This document shows, piece by piece, positions 33,808 through 44,699 of a stretch of 64,000 nt of DNA. Source of the stretch: CAKZLS01 sp963771545 (GTDB lineage: Bacteria; Pseudomonadota; Alphaproteobacteria; Rhodospirillales; Defluviicoccaceae); NCBI GenBank assembly GCA_963771545.1, contig CAVYTX010000003.1, forward strand, positions 558,001 through 622,000, written 5' to 3'. Positions within the stretch are counted from its first letter, which is position 1. The number at the start of each line of letters is the position of its first letter. The position numbers were made by a program, and so were the translations under genes. The notes beneath the pieces were generated by a model, which was given only the letters and a program-made list of their open reading frames with translations, was not told where the DNA came from and ran no database searches.

Positions 33808-35250
33808 TCAACTCACGAACCGTTGCCTGGCCTCGGCGGCCGCGGCGCGAACCTTGACCGGCGCGGTGCCGCCCTCGCTGGTGCGGCTGGCGACCGAATG
33901 CTCGACGGTCAGCACCGTGTAAATGTCCTCGGTCAATGCCGGCTCAACCTCGCGCATCGCTTCCAGCGGCAGATCCGGCAGGTCGCATCGGCGCGTTTCC
34001 GCCGCCTTGACCAGGGCGCCCACGATGTGGTGGGCTTGGCGGAACGGAACCTTCAGCTCCCGGACCAGCCAGTCGGCCAGGTCGGTGGCGGTGATGAAGC
34101 CCTTGTCGGTGGCGGCGCGCATGCGGACGGTGTCGAAGCTCGCGCCTTCGATCATGCCGATCATGGCGGCGACGCACAGGCCGAGTGTCCCGGCGGCGTC
34201 GAACACCGGCTCCTTGTCTTCCTGCGTGTCCTTGGCGTAGGCCAGCGGCAACCCCTTCATCACCACCAGCAGACCGGTGAGCGCGCCGATCACGCGGCCG
34301 GCCTTGGCGCGCACCAGTTCGGCGGCATCGGGGTTGCGCTTTTGCGGCATGATGGAACTGCCGGTGGAAAACGCGTCCGATAGGCGAACGAACCCGAACG
34401 GCTCCGAGGACCAGATGACGATCTCTTCGGCCAGCCGCGACAGGTGCACCGCCAGGATCGCGCCGGCCGCCAGGAACTCCATGGCGAAGTCGCGGTCGGA
34501 GACGGCGTCCAGCGAGTTGGCGGCGGGCCGGTCGAAGTCCAAGGCGTCCGAGGTGAGCCGCCGGTCGATGGGAAACGACGTGCCGGCCAGGGCCGCTGCT
34601 CCCAACGGGCATTCGTTGAGCCGGCGCCGGGCATCGGCGAGGCGGCCGCGGTCGCGGCCCAGCATCTCCACGTAGGCCAGCAGATGATGACCGAGGGTGA
34701 CCGGCTGGGCCGCCTGCAGGTGGGTAAATCCGGGCATGATGCTGTCGGCGTGGTGCTCGGCCTTGTCGATGAGGGTCGCCTGCAGGATCCTGAGCGCCTC
34801 GTCGAGACCGTCGATGGCGTCGCGGACCCACAGCCGGAAATCGGTAGCGACCTGGTCGTTGCGCGAGCGGGCGGTGTGCAGCCTCCCGGCCGGTTCGCCG
34901 ATCAACTCCGCCAGCCGCGCTTCCACGTTCATGTGCACGTCTTCCAAGGATCGGTCGAACACCAGCAGGCCGTCCTCGGCCTCTTGCCGAATGGCGTCGA
35001 GTCCAGCGAGGATGGCGTCGCCATCGTGTTGCGATATGATGCCCTGACGGACCAGCATGGCGCAGTGGGCGCGGGAGCCGGCGATATCCTGGGCAAGAAG
35101 CCGGTGGTCGAAGTCGATGGATGCGTTTATCTGTTCCATGACCTCGGCCGGTCCGGCCTCGAACCGGCCGCCCCACATGACGCTGGCGCGCGGGTGTCCG
35201 TCGCCGGGATGTCCGTCGCCCGGGGAGCCACCGGAAGTGTCGCGGGTCAT
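33808..35250 (-). CDS. argH: Argininosuccinate lyase
   Basis: The 480-residue enzyme cleaves argininosuccinate to arginine and fumarate. It is a fumarase/aspartase superfamily member with the signature GSSIMPQKRNPDAAE in the second half, HTARSRNDQVATD near residue 126 and GFTHLQAAQPVTLGH. I start at ATG 35250. The first 25 residues (GGSPGDGHPGDGHP) come from a short tandem repeat and precede the conserved MWGGRFE. ATG 35178, which gives MWGGRFE directly, is the alternative start. It is divergent from the TlpA gene; the 51-base gap must hold both promoters. Confidence 0.96.
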   Translation of the reverse strand: MTRDTSGGSPGDGHPGDGHPRASVMWGGRFEAGPAEVMEQINASIDFDHRLLAQDIAGSRAHCAMLVRQGIISQHDGDAILAGLDAIRQEAEDGLLVFDRSLEDVHMNVEARLAELIGEPAGRLHTARSRNDQVATDFRLWVRDAIDGLDEALRILQATLIDKAEHHADSIMPGFTHLQAAQPVTLGHHLLAYVEMLGRDRGRLADARRRLNECPLGAAALAGTSFPIDRRLTSDALDFDRPAANSLDAVSDRDFAMEFLAAGAILAVHLSRLAEEIVIWSSEPFGFVRLSDAFSTGSSIMPQKRNPDAAELVRAKAGRVIGALTGLLVVMKGLPLAYAKDTQEDKEPVFDAAGTLGLCVAAMIGMIEGASFDTVRMRAATDKGFITATDLADWLVRELKVPFRQAHHIVGALVKAAETRRCDLPDLPLEAMREVEPALTEDIYTVLTVEHSVASRTSEGGTAPVKVRAAAAEARQRFVS

Positions 35251-35301
35251 CGAGGCCCCGATGGGAGAAAACGGGGTGGGAAAGAAGGAGTAGATACGAA
35301 C

Positions 35302-35886
35302 ATGGTCCGCGCCGTCCTTAGCGGAGTGACAATAGCGGTCATTTTGATGATATCCGCGTCCTATGCAAGCGCCGGGACGGATGCGTGCGGGGGGCCACCG
35401 GATTCGCTCGGTAAATTCGAGGCAACCGGGACATTGAACGCGGCCTCGGCGGTTCCCTTCCATATGGGCGACGAGACGGAGCGGACGCTGGGACAGTACC
35501 GGGGAAGTCCGCTGGTGGTGAACTTCTGGGCCACCTGGTGCGCGCCGTGCGTGCGCGAAATGCCGGCGTTGGATCGATTGAGCGCTGAGGTCGCGGACGA
35601 CGGAATTCGCGTTTTCGCCCTGTCGGAGGATCGCGGCGGCGGCCCCATCGTCGAGCGGTTTTACGCCAAGAACGGCATCCGCCATCTGCCGGTCATGATC
35701 GATCGCGGCGGCAAGGTTGTGCGAGCCTTGACAACCCCGGGTCTGCCCATGACCGTGCTGATCGATGCCAAGGGGCGCGAGGTCGGCCGCGTTGTCGGTG
35801 TCGCCGAATGGGACGCCGAAGAGACCATCGCGTTTCTGCGCGGCTGTCTGGCGGCGGGCGGGAAACCGGACTCGGCTTTGCGATGA
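35302..35886 (+). CDS. tlpA: TlpA-type periplasmic thiol:disulfide reductase
   Basis: The 194-residue thioredoxin-fold protein has an N-terminal signal sequence or anchor (VLSGVTIAVILMISASYASA) and the active site WATWCAPC (Cys80, Cys83). The cis-Pro loop is LPMTVLID. TlpA/ResA-like proteins reduce periplasmic disulfides, often for cytochrome maturation or copper delivery. Start ATG 35302 has AAGGAG about 11 bases upstream. The much longer open frame upstream is antisense to argH and not coding. In many alphaproteobacteria tlpA is divergent from argH, as seen here. Its stop overlaps the next gene (ATGA). Confidence 0.92.
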   Translation: MVRAVLSGVTIAVILMISASYASAGTDACGGPPDSLGKFEATGTLNAASAVPFHMGDETERTLGQYRGSPLVVNFWATWCAPCVREMPALDRLSAEVADDGIRVFALSEDRGGGPIVERFYAKNGIRHLPVMIDRGGKVVRALTTPGLPMTVLIDAKGREVGRVVGVAEWDAEETIAFLRGCLAAGGKPDSALR

Positions 35887-36890
35887 TCGGCCCTCCGGAA
35901 CCGCTAAGCTTGAGAATCGCCACGTTCAACGTGGAAAACCTTGGCGAGTCCACCGGGGACGGGGCTACCCTCGAGGAGCGCATCCGGCTTTTGCGACCGC
36001 AGATGGTGAGGCTTCGAGCCGACATCCTGTGTCTGCAGGAGGTGGACGGACAACGCCGCCCGCGCGGCAAGGAGCGCCAGCTCGGCGTCCTGGATGACGT
36101 GCTCGCGGGCACGCCCTATGAAACCTATCACCGGACCGCCAGTTTCAGCCGCTCCAGGGGCGGCGTTCGCGACAAGCATAATCTGGTGATCCTCAGCCGC
36201 TTTGCCATGGAGGATCCGCGGCAGGTTTTCCATGAACTGGTGGCGCCGCCCATGCACCGGCCAGTGGCCGCGGACGAAGACGGCGAGCCGTGCGCCGTGG
36301 AATGGGACCGCCCGTTCGTCTATGCCGGCATCCGCCTCGCCGACGGTCGCCTCGTGCACGTGATCAACCTTCACTTGCGGGCGCCCCGAGCCGCTTTCAT
36401 CCCCGGCATGAAGACCGGCGGACGCGTGTGGAAGAGCATGGCGGCCTGGGCCGAGGGGTTCTATCTGGCCACCATCAAACGCGTGGGGCAGGCGCTGGAG
36501 GCGCGGCTGTTCGTCGATCAGCTGTTCGACCGCGATCCCGAGGCGCTGATCGCCGTCTGTGGCGACTTCAACGCCGATGTCCACGAGGTGCCGGTCCGGA
36601 CCATTCGCGGCGACGAGGAAGACGCCGGCAATCCTCATCTCGCCATGCGCATCCTGGTGCCCCTGGAGCGATCGCTCGCCGACTCGCGTCGGTTTTCGGT
36701 GGTTCACCACGGGCGGCCGCAGATGCTCGACCACGTTTTGGTGTCGCGGCCGCTGCTGGCGTGGTATCGCGCCGTCGAGATCCACAACGAGGCGCTGGGG
36801 GACGAACTGGTGACGCCATACGCGGTGCGCGGCTCCCCTGAGTCGTTCCACGCGCCGGTGGTGGCCGACTTTTGGTTCGCGGTCTCTTAG
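35883..36890 (+). CDS. Endonuclease/exonuclease/phosphatase family protein
   Basis: The 335-residue protein shows the EEP fold motifs in order: LRIATFNVENL at the N-terminus, DILCLQEVDG with the metal-binding Glu (about 50-57), VINLHLRAPR, CGDFNADV (catalytic Asp and Asn), and the terminal SPESFHAPVVADF with the catalytic His. No signal peptide is visible, so it is cytosolic; substrate (nucleic acid, sugar phosphate or lipid head group) cannot be told. ATG 35883 overlaps the tlpA stop by four bases, so it is coupled to that gene. Confidence 0.88.
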   Translation: MIGPPEPLSLRIATFNVENLGESTGDGATLEERIRLLRPQMVRLRADILCLQEVDGQRRPRGKERQLGVLDDVLAGTPYETYHRTASFSRSRGGVRDKHNLVILSRFAMEDPRQVFHELVAPPMHRPVAADEDGEPCAVEWDRPFVYAGIRLADGRLVHVINLHLRAPRAAFIPGMKTGGRVWKSMAAWAEGFYLATIKRVGQALEARLFVDQLFDRDPEALIAVCGDFNADVHEVPVRTIRGDEEDAGNPHLAMRILVPLERSLADSRRFSVVHHGRPQMLDHVLVSRPLLAWYRAVEIHNEALGDELVTPYAVRGSPESFHAPVVADFWFAVS

Positions 36891-36981
36891 GATGTTACGT
36901 CCGCCTGACACCGCTGGACGCGAAGGCCGGCGGCTGGCATTGTGCTCGCCGGACAAAGCGGGAAAGCCGGATCGGAAAATC

Positions 36982-37359
36982 ATGCGGAGAATCCGCGCCA
37001 GTATCATTGTCGGTTTCGCGCTTGCGACGGCGGTGGCATGCGCGGACGATGGGCCTTTGCAGAACCCGAACGTTTCCGCCGAGCGAATGGCGGCGGACCG
37101 GGACGCGTGCCGGCGCGCGGCGTCGGAGGAGACTGAGCGCGATTTTGTCCTCGACCAGGAGCGGGGTTCGGGTTCTCGTAACACCCGGACGGGAGCCTAC
37201 ATGGCGCAAATGAACCGGTTCTCTGCGGGTAGGGACCGCGACGACCTGTTCGATCGCTGCATGGCGCGCAAAGGTTACACGCGGCCGGCGAGCGATCCCA
37301 AAAGCAACTTCGAGGCCCAGTCCGCGCCTCAAACCGTGCCCCAACCCCAACCCGAGTAA
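36982..37359 (+). CDS. Putative small lipoprotein
   Basis: The 125-residue product begins MRRIRASIIVGFALATAVAC with a lipobox-like TAVAC (Cys20), followed by a charged helical part (ERMAADRDACRRAASEETER). It has a second Cys pair (DACRR, DRCMARKGY) that may form a disulfide, and a Pro/Gln-rich tail. RCMxxKGY-type motifs are frequent in small exported proteins of proteobacteria with unknown function. I use ATG 36982; the longer frame from 36892 would bury the signal peptide. Adjacent to but not overlapping the nuclease gene. Confidence 0.72.
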   Translation: MRRIRASIIVGFALATAVACADDGPLQNPNVSAERMAADRDACRRAASEETERDFVLDQERGSGSRNTRTGAYMAQMNRFSAGRDRDDLFDRCMARKGYTRPASDPKSNFEAQSAPQTVPQPQPE

Positions 37360-37481
37360 CAAACCCCGCTCTTCTCCGATCATCCCGGGTGCGCCAACTT
37401 ATTGGAAGGGTTCCAAAGTGCTCGTAAACTCATTACGTTGAGTTTAGTGATGACTGTTACCGACGAACGGGGTGTCTCGCG

Positions 37482-39296
37482 GTGAATGTAATCCATGCGG
37501 GGGATGCGCATTTGGAGCGTCTCATATCCCTCAGCGCCGAGCTCAAGCGCCGGCGACTGGCGGGCTTTATTGTCCCGCGCGGCGACGCCCATCAGGGCGA
37601 GTACGTGGCGCCGGGCGCCGAGCGTCTGGCGTGGCTGACCGGGTTCACCGGATCCGCCGGGACCGCCGTGATCCTGCGCGACCGCGCTGCCCTGTTCGTG
37701 GATGGCCGCTACACGGCGCAGGCGTCCAATCAGGTGGATACGTCCTTGTTCGAAATCCGCCACCTGACGGATGAACCACCCGGCGCGTGGATCGAGGATC
37801 ATCTGCGGACGCGCGGACGCCTCGGCTTCGATCCGTGGCTGCACACGCCGGCCCAAGTCGATGGCTATCGCCGGGCCTGCAAGCGGGCCGGGGGCCGTCT
37901 TGTGGCGATGGCGGACAATCCCGTCGACGCCGTGTGGAGCGACCGGCCGCCGCCGCCGCTGGCTCCCATTGTGCGTCACGACGAACGTTTTACCGGCAAA
38001 TCGTCGGCGTCGAAGCGCCGGCGGGTCGCGGAGGCCCTGCGCAAGGACGCGGCGGACGCGGCCGTGCTCTCGGCGCCGGATTCGGTCTGCTGGCTTCTCA
38101 ATATCCGGGGCGGCGACGTGCCGTACGCGCCGCTGGTGCTCGCGTTTGCTATTGTCCGGGCCGATGGGCCGGTCCAGTTGTTCGTGGACTCCCGCAAGCT
38201 GACCCCGGGTTTGCGGGGCTGGTTGGGACCGGATGTGACAATCGAATCGCCCGACCAGTTGGGGCCGGCGCTGGATCGAATGGGCGCGGTGAAAGAGACC
38301 GTGCGCGTCGACCGCGACGGGACGCCGGAGTGGATCGTCGCGCGCCTCACGACGGCGGGCGCCGAAACCGCCTTCGGCGCGGATCCCTGTGCACTGCCCA
38401 AGGCGACCAAGAGCACTGTCGAATTGGACGGTATCCGCGCCGCCCACGTCCGGGACGGAGCGTCGCTAACCCGTTTTCTCGCTTGGCTCTCGCGGGAAGC
38501 CCCCGAGGGCGGCGTAACCGAGATGTCGGCCGTCGAGCGTTTGGCGGCCTTTCGCCGGGAAAACGAACATTACCGCGGCGCCAGCTTCCCGACGATTTCG
38601 GGGGCCGGTGGCAACGGCGCCATCGTCCATTACCGGGTGACGCCGGCGACCGACCGGCGGTTGGAAGCGGGCACGCTCTATCTCGTGGACTCGGGCGGTC
38701 AGTACCTCGACGGGACCACCGACGTGACCCGGACGGTCGCCATCGGCGATCCGACCGAGGAGATGCGAGCCCGCTTTACGCTGGTTCTCAAGGGGCATAT
38801 CGCCATCGCCACCGCCCGGTTTCCCAAGGGGACCACCGGTCCGCAATTGGACGCGCTGGCGCGGTTGGCGCTGTGGCGGGCGGGTCTGGACTACGATCAC
38901 GGAACCGGCCACGGGGTTGGGTTCTATCTCGGCGTTCACGAGGGGCCGCAGCGGATCTCCAAGCTGCCGAACCGCGTCGCCCTGGCGCCCGGTATGGTCA
39001 TTTCCAACGAGCCCGGTTATTACAAAACCGACGAATACGGCATCCGCATCGAAAATCTCGTTGTCGTCACCAAAGTCGACATGCCGGAGCGGGCGGAGAA
39101 GGAGTTTTACGGTTTCGAAACCCTGACCCTCGCGCCCATCGATCTCGCCCTGGTCGACGCCCGGATGCTGTCGCGGGAAGGGCAAGACTGGCTCGACCGT
39201 TACCACGAACGGGTGCGAGAGACGTTGACGCCGGTGATGGATCCTGAAACCGCCGCGTGGCTGGCACGCGCGACGCGTCCGCTGTCGGCGGAGTAA
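37482..39296 (+). CDS. pepP: Xaa-Pro aminopeptidase (M24B, three-domain type)
   Basis: The 604-residue metallopeptidase removes N-terminal residues preceding proline. It has two creatinase-like N-terminal domains (each starting with a WLLNIRG/WLTGFTGSAG-type segment) and a C-terminal M24 pita-bread domain. Metal ligands are visible: Asp in YLVDSGGQY and DVTRTV, His in DHGTGHGVGFYL, and Glu in ISNEPGYY and IRIENLV. Length matches the X-prolyl aminopeptidase 1 type found in alphaproteobacteria rather than the shorter E. coli PepP. The start is GTG 37482 with a weak upstream site. Confidence 0.94.
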   Translation: MNVIHAGDAHLERLISLSAELKRRRLAGFIVPRGDAHQGEYVAPGAERLAWLTGFTGSAGTAVILRDRAALFVDGRYTAQASNQVDTSLFEIRHLTDEPPGAWIEDHLRTRGRLGFDPWLHTPAQVDGYRRACKRAGGRLVAMADNPVDAVWSDRPPPPLAPIVRHDERFTGKSSASKRRRVAEALRKDAADAAVLSAPDSVCWLLNIRGGDVPYAPLVLAFAIVRADGPVQLFVDSRKLTPGLRGWLGPDVTIESPDQLGPALDRMGAVKETVRVDRDGTPEWIVARLTTAGAETAFGADPCALPKATKSTVELDGIRAAHVRDGASLTRFLAWLSREAPEGGVTEMSAVERLAAFRRENEHYRGASFPTISGAGGNGAIVHYRVTPATDRRLEAGTLYLVDSGGQYLDGTTDVTRTVAIGDPTEEMRARFTLVLKGHIAIATARFPKGTTGPQLDALARLALWRAGLDYDHGTGHGVGFYLGVHEGPQRISKLPNRVALAPGMVISNEPGYYKTDEYGIRIENLVVVTKVDMPERAEKEFYGFETLTLAPIDLALVDARMLSREGQDWLDRYHERVRETLTPVMDPETAAWLARATRPLSAE

Positions 39297-39579
39297 CCGG
39301 CTAGCCGCGGCGGATGGTGCGGACGACGACGGGACGGCCGCCGGGGCGGGCTAGCTTCAGGAGCGCAAGTCGACTGGACATAATGAAGTACTTCTTTCTG
39401 AAATGTTGTCACTGTTGTTAAAAAAAACCGTTTCTAAGTAAACCAAAGCTTACAACTATGAAGGTGTTTATTGTATGACGGCTTGGTTACGGTTGTAAGT
39501 TTTCATATAATTTCAGAAAATCCTTAAAGAAGGCGTAACACAGCGGTGCGATGCCACTGCAGACATTGGGGAAGAGAAC
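39297..39579. other. AT-rich intergenic region before the TerB-like gene
   Basis: This stretch is much AT-richer than its surroundings and contains an inverted pair CTTACAAC (near 39450) and GTTGTAAG (near 39494), as well as A/T runs. It probably carries the promoter of the TerB-like gene. No coding frame is convincing. Confidence 0.45.
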
Positions 39580-39990
39580 ATGCCGACGATCAGCCATCAT
39601 GCCGCTCTGATTTACACCATGGTCCTTGTGTCGGCCGCGGATCGAGACATGACCGACGCGGAACTGCGCATGATCGGCGAGATCATCCAGGGGTTGCCGA
39701 TTTTCAAGGACTACAACATCGACCTTCTGCCGGCGACGGCCGCCGCCTGCGCCGAGCTTCTCGATGACGACGATGGCTTGGAAAGGGCGCTTGACTTGAT
39801 CGTTCACGGGCTGCCGGCGCGGTTGCGCGAAACCGTCTACGCCCTTGGCTGCGACATCGCCGCGGCCGACGGAAACGTGCATCAGGAAGAATTGCGCCTG
39901 CTGGAAATGCTGCGCGACCGGTTGAGGCTCGACACGCTGGTGGCCGCCGCCATCGAGCGCGGCGCCCGGGCCCGATTCGCCACTCTATGA
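39580..39990 (+). CDS. TerB-family (tellurite-resistance/DjlA-like) protein
   Basis: The 136-residue all-helical protein reads YTMVLVSAADRDMTDAELRM, then IGEIIQGLPIFKDY and ALGCDIAAADGNVHQEELRL. Two acidic metal-binding loops of the DxxxxxxEL type (AADRDMTDAEL and AAADGNVHQEEL) are the TerB hallmark. TerB proteins bind divalent metals and act in stress responses, often membrane associated. ATG 39580 has GGGGAAGAG upstream. It is a stand-alone gene convergent with groEL. Confidence 0.88.
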   Translation: MPTISHHAALIYTMVLVSAADRDMTDAELRMIGEIIQGLPIFKDYNIDLLPATAAACAELLDDDDGLERALDLIVHGLPARLRETVYALGCDIAAADGNVHQEELRLLEMLRDRLRLDTLVAAAIERGARARFATL

Positions 39991-40034
39991 TTCGCCACCC
40001 TGCGATAGTTCGCGCGCCGGCGCGGGCAAAGGAA

Positions 40035-40060
40035 AGGGCCGCGGTTGATGCCGCGGCCCT
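40035..40060 (-). terminator. Rho-independent terminator of groESL
   Basis: A perfect 10-bp stem, AGGGCCGCGG with CCGCGGCCCT, encloses a 6-base loop (TTGATG). On the minus strand it is followed by CTTTCCTTTG, a pyrimidine/T-rich tail. It lies 46 bases beyond the groEL stop and about 45 bases beyond the convergent TerB-like gene, so it may serve both. Confidence 0.75.
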
Positions 40061-40105
40061 GATCGTTTCGGCCCTGAGCGTTCCGACTGGGGGTGGCGTT
40101 GGACT

Positions 40106-41764
<1,659 letters not shown>

Positions 41765-41807
41765 TTTATTCGCTCTCCGTTTCTAGCGGCCCTATGGTGT
41801 TAGGGGG

Positions 41808-42104
41808 TTACGCTGCGCTCTCGATGATGCCGAGCAGATCGGACTCCTTCATGATGAGGAGTTCCTCGCCGTCGATCTTGACCTCGCTTCCGGACCATTT
41901 TCCGAACAGAACCCGGTCGCCGGCCTTGACGTCGAGAGGCTGAACGGCCCCGTCGTCATTGCGCGCGCCCGGCCCGGCCGCGACGATTTCGCCCTCTTGC
42001 GGCTTTTCCTTGGCCGTTTCGGGAATGATGATGCCGCCCGATGTTTTTGCTTCCTGCTCGATGCGCCTGACAAGCACGCGATCGTGCAGCGGTCTGAACT
42101 TCAT
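41808..42104 (-). CDS. groES: Co-chaperonin GroES (10 kDa)
   Basis: The 98-residue co-chaperonin starts MKFRPLHDRVLVRRIEQEAK, has the mobile-loop region KTSGGIIIPETAKEKPQEG, and ends GEELLIMKESDLLGIIESAA. It caps the GroEL ring. I use ATG 42104, preceded by GGAGGG about 10 bases upstream; the longer frame to 42164 reads through the promoter and operator. It is the first gene of groESL. Confidence 0.98.
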   Translation of the reverse strand: MKFRPLHDRVLVRRIEQEAKTSGGIIIPETAKEKPQEGEIVAAGPGARNDDGAVQPLDVKAGDRVLFGKWSGSEVKIDGEELLIMKESDLLGIIESAA

Positions 42105-42157
42105 TTTACGAACCCTCCATTTATTCAAGAAATCACGGAATTCGGCGAGCCCGGATG

Positions 42158-42184
42158 TTAGCACTCCACCCGGGCGAGTGCCAG
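42158..42184 (-). promoter_or_regulatory. CIRCE operator of groESL (HrcA site)
   Basis: TTAGCACTC at 42158-42166, nine bases, then GAGTGCCAG at 42176-42184 match the CIRCE consensus TTAGCACTC-N9-GAGTGCTAA at 16 of 18 positions. It lies 54 bases upstream of the groES ATG and just downstream of the predicted -10 box, the expected place for repression by HrcA. hrcA is not in the window. Confidence 0.92.
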
Positions 42185-42186
42185 TG

Positions 42187-42214
42187 AGTTAAGGGGAAGG
42201 CCGGACGGTGTCAA
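42187..42214 (-). promoter_or_regulatory. Predicted sigma-70-type promoter of groESL
   Basis: On the minus strand TTGACA (42214-42209) is followed after 16 bases by TTAACT (42192-42187), close to the vegetative consensus, with the CIRCE operator immediately downstream at the start-site region. No separate heat-shock sigma-32 motif was recognised. Confidence 0.65.
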
Positions 42215-42370
42215 GTGGGCTAGGGGCGAAAACTTGTGAAGAGTCGTTGATCTTCGTTCCTGCCGCCCGTTCCCCGCGTCGCCGCCAGGCGCGCGGACCC
42301 GGTTTCGCGGAGAATTGCCAAATCAACAAAAGCGTGGCCAAAAGGGGTAGACCGCCGGAGTACGGCCTCA

Positions 42371-42470
42371 GTACCGACTATCACAATTCCGTGCCCCATG
42401 TGATTGCTTTTCCCGTGTCCCCGGCAGGAGGCGGTGCGCCGGCGATGCCGGAGCATCGTCAAGCGCCGCA
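42371..42470. repeat. Palindromic intergenic element, copy with arm and core
   Basis: The arm GTACCGACTATCAC (42371) continues TTCCGTGCCCCATGTGA, nearly the same as the arms of the 54613-54766 copy. A core hairpin CGATGC-CGGA-GCATCG (42443-42458) follows, then AAGCGCCGCAC, matching the core layout of the copies at 1402 and 54613. A clear opposing arm is not found. The stretch 42220-42749 otherwise shows no gene; a small hairpin AAGCAT-GGTAGT-ATGCTT lies at 42658-42675. Confidence 0.55.
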
Positions 42471-42749
42471 CATCGAGACCCTCCTGAATGGCAAGTTGTT
42501 CAGAGCGACCGACTCAACGTTCCGCAATGCCGCCAAGTTGGGCTTTGGACAAAGGCAGACAATCTGACGCGTTTTGACGACGTGGTCGTCCGGACAGTTC
42601 AATGAGCGAGCGTCTGGGGCAGGGCTAGAGTGCAAGGAAAGGCGTCGAGGTCAGGGCAAGCATGGTAGTATGCTTCCTTCTCATGCTTATCATTCACGCG
42701 TCTCCTGTGTTCTCACCGCGATAAAGTGGCCCGTGATCCATGAGAAAAG

Positions 42750-43574
42750 TCATGGCGCTTGAACGGGTATCGCCCTCAGGTATCCGTACAGCCGCCGCGC
42801 CATCGCCGCGCGATCGGGTTCCGGCATCAGGTCGGCCAATGGCGGCATGGTGGCGCCGGGCTTGACGGCGTTGGGGGTCAGCACCCAGCGCTCGAAATCC
42901 CGGGCGGTCATGTCCTTGACGCGCCGGGCCAGGTCGATGGGCTATTTGTCGCCGCCGTAGCCGTTGATCCTATGGCAGTTCAGGCAATGTTTTCGCGCGA
43001 GCGCGGCGTCTTCGGCGTAGCGCTCCGCCATATCCCCGGGCAGCAGGGCCTTCATGCCGGTATCCGAGACAAGCACCTCGGACACCTGGTACGGCCAATA
43101 CGTCGCGCCCTCGGCGAGCGGGCCGGGATGGCGGATGTTGTCCCAGACCAGATAGAAGGGGCCGAGCGGCACGCTTGTCTCGTTCTGCGGGGGGTTATCG
43201 ACGGTAAAGCCCGGGCGGCCCGGGCTCTCGAACACCAGGTAGGCGGAATATTCACCGAATCGCTCGGCGGGAATGCGCGACACGTAGCCGTCCAGGGCCC
43301 GAAACTCCACGTCGCGCCCGGCCTTTCGCCAGTCCGCGCCGAACAGATGATCGAGAACCGCGTCCGCCGGCCAGCCTCGATAGGCGACCTTCGTCTTGAG
43401 GTTCTGCGTGCTCAGGTGCGGCTCCACCACCTCGATGGTTTGCACCGGGACCTGGGGATTGCTCGACCCTGATCCATGGGAACCCAAGCCGTTTGCGCAA
43501 CGGCCCACTCCACATGGTTGATCGCCCTGGAGAGTTTGACAACAGGCGGTAGCCGTCGCAAGGTCGCGGTCCAT
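42750..43574 (-). pseudogene. Cytochrome c-like gene interrupted by an amber codon
   Basis: The frame encodes KVAYRGWPADAVLDHLFGAD, VEFRALDGYVSRIPAERFGE, YLVWDNIRHPG and the haem-type motif HCLNCHRINGYGGDK, then TAG at 42944-42942. In the same frame after the TAG the protein continues PIDLARRVKDMTARDFERWV, LTPNAVKPGATMPPLADLMP and ends at 42750 with a normal helical cytochrome tail including the axial Met region. The TAG stands where Trp or Gln would be expected, so a single base change explains it. The beginning (before about 43450) has no signal peptide and looks eroded. It was probably an exported c-type cytochrome. Confidence 0.8.
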
Positions 43575-43597
43575 CCTCCCGAGGAACGGTTTGCCGA

Positions 43598-44686
43598 ATG
43601 AGTCAATCTCCGAAGATCGCCTTTTGCGGGCCCATCGCCGAGGCGGGCCAGCCGGCGGCGGGCGGCAAGGAGGCTGGCAACCGGAGCATCATCTCTCGGC
43701 TGCGCGGTAAGGGCGTCGCCGTCATCGCGTTTCCATACCCGCGCGCCGACCGGCATGGAAACCGGCTGGTCAAGATGGCCGTCTACGGCGCGGGGCTGTC
43801 GTCGCTGCTCGTTCGGCTGGCGGTGTCGTCGAGACGCTGGGACGTTCTGCATTTCAATGGCCACTACCGGCATTTCATCTATTTCGAGTGGCTGTTTCCG
43901 GTGCTCGCGAAGATCCTCGGCAAGCGCGTGGTCGTCCACATCCGCGCCGGCGACATGAAGGCCCAGTACAAGGGACGGTCCGGCCTCTACCGCTGGGTGA
44001 TCGACCGAATCCTGAGGTTCAGCGACGCCGTGGCCGTGCAGGGACTGGAGGACGTGGACTTCGTCAACGAACGGCGGGCGGATCTCGCGTTTTATCTCCC
44101 CAACTTCGTGACCGAGCCGGTCCGCGACAACCCGCGCCTCGGGAAGCCGGGGGAAATGCTGGAGCTGGTCTATGTGGGGCTGGTGGCGTCCGAGAAAGGG
44201 GTGGAGGTAGCGATCCAGGCGGTGTGCGCGTTGGCGGACACCGGGCTCGCCGTCCGGCTCACCATCGTCGGGGCGGGCGACCCGGATTACGTGGCCTCGC
44301 TGCAAGCAGAGGGCGCCGGCACCGCCATCCGATGGCTGGGCGCGGTGGAGCACGGCGCGGTGCGGGACGCGGTGCGCGGGTCGCACGTGTTCGTGTTTCC
44401 GACGGCGTGGCCGGGGGAGGGGCATTCCAACGCGCTGAGCGAAACCATGGCGGAGGGGATCGTGCCCGTCTGCAGCGATCACGGCTTCAACAAGCAAATC
44501 GTTGCGGACGCGGGGGTAATTCTGCCCCCGGGAGCGTCCGGCGCGGACTATGCCGACGCCATCGCCCGGCTGTGGAACGACGGCTCATGGCCAATCTATT
44601 CGCGAAAATGCACCGAGCGGGTCGGCGCGCTCTATACAGCCGATGTCGTGATCGACAAACTCGTCGCGCTCTACACGTCGCTTTAG
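43598..44686 (+). CDS. Family 4 glycosyltransferase
   Basis: The 362-residue GT-B protein has an N-terminal acceptor domain (IAFCGPIAEAGQPAAGGKEA) and the C-terminal GT4 features LVYVGLVASEKGVEVAIQAV and FVFPTAWPGEGHSNALSETM, containing the conserved EGxxxxxxE-like motif (GEGHSNALSE). It transfers a sugar from a nucleotide-sugar donor, likely in surface glycan synthesis; donor and acceptor are unknown. ATG 43598 is followed by asnB 13 bases after its stop, so they form an operon with dinB. Confidence 0.88.
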   Translation: MSQSPKIAFCGPIAEAGQPAAGGKEAGNRSIISRLRGKGVAVIAFPYPRADRHGNRLVKMAVYGAGLSSLLVRLAVSSRRWDVLHFNGHYRHFIYFEWLFPVLAKILGKRVVVHIRAGDMKAQYKGRSGLYRWVIDRILRFSDAVAVQGLEDVDFVNERRADLAFYLPNFVTEPVRDNPRLGKPGEMLELVYVGLVASEKGVEVAIQAVCALADTGLAVRLTIVGAGDPDYVASLQAEGAGTAIRWLGAVEHGAVRDAVRGSHVFVFPTAWPGEGHSNALSETMAEGIVPVCSDHGFNKQIVADAGVILPPGASGADYADAIARLWNDGSWPIYSRKCTERVGALYTADVVIDKLVALYTSL

Positions 44687-44699
44687 TTTCAAGGTTGCC

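Noticed and set aside
34444..35301. N-terminal extension of the TlpA protein by about 286 residues
   Set aside because: The extension is antisense to argH. The internal ATG 35302 has a ribosome site and starts a proper signal sequence.
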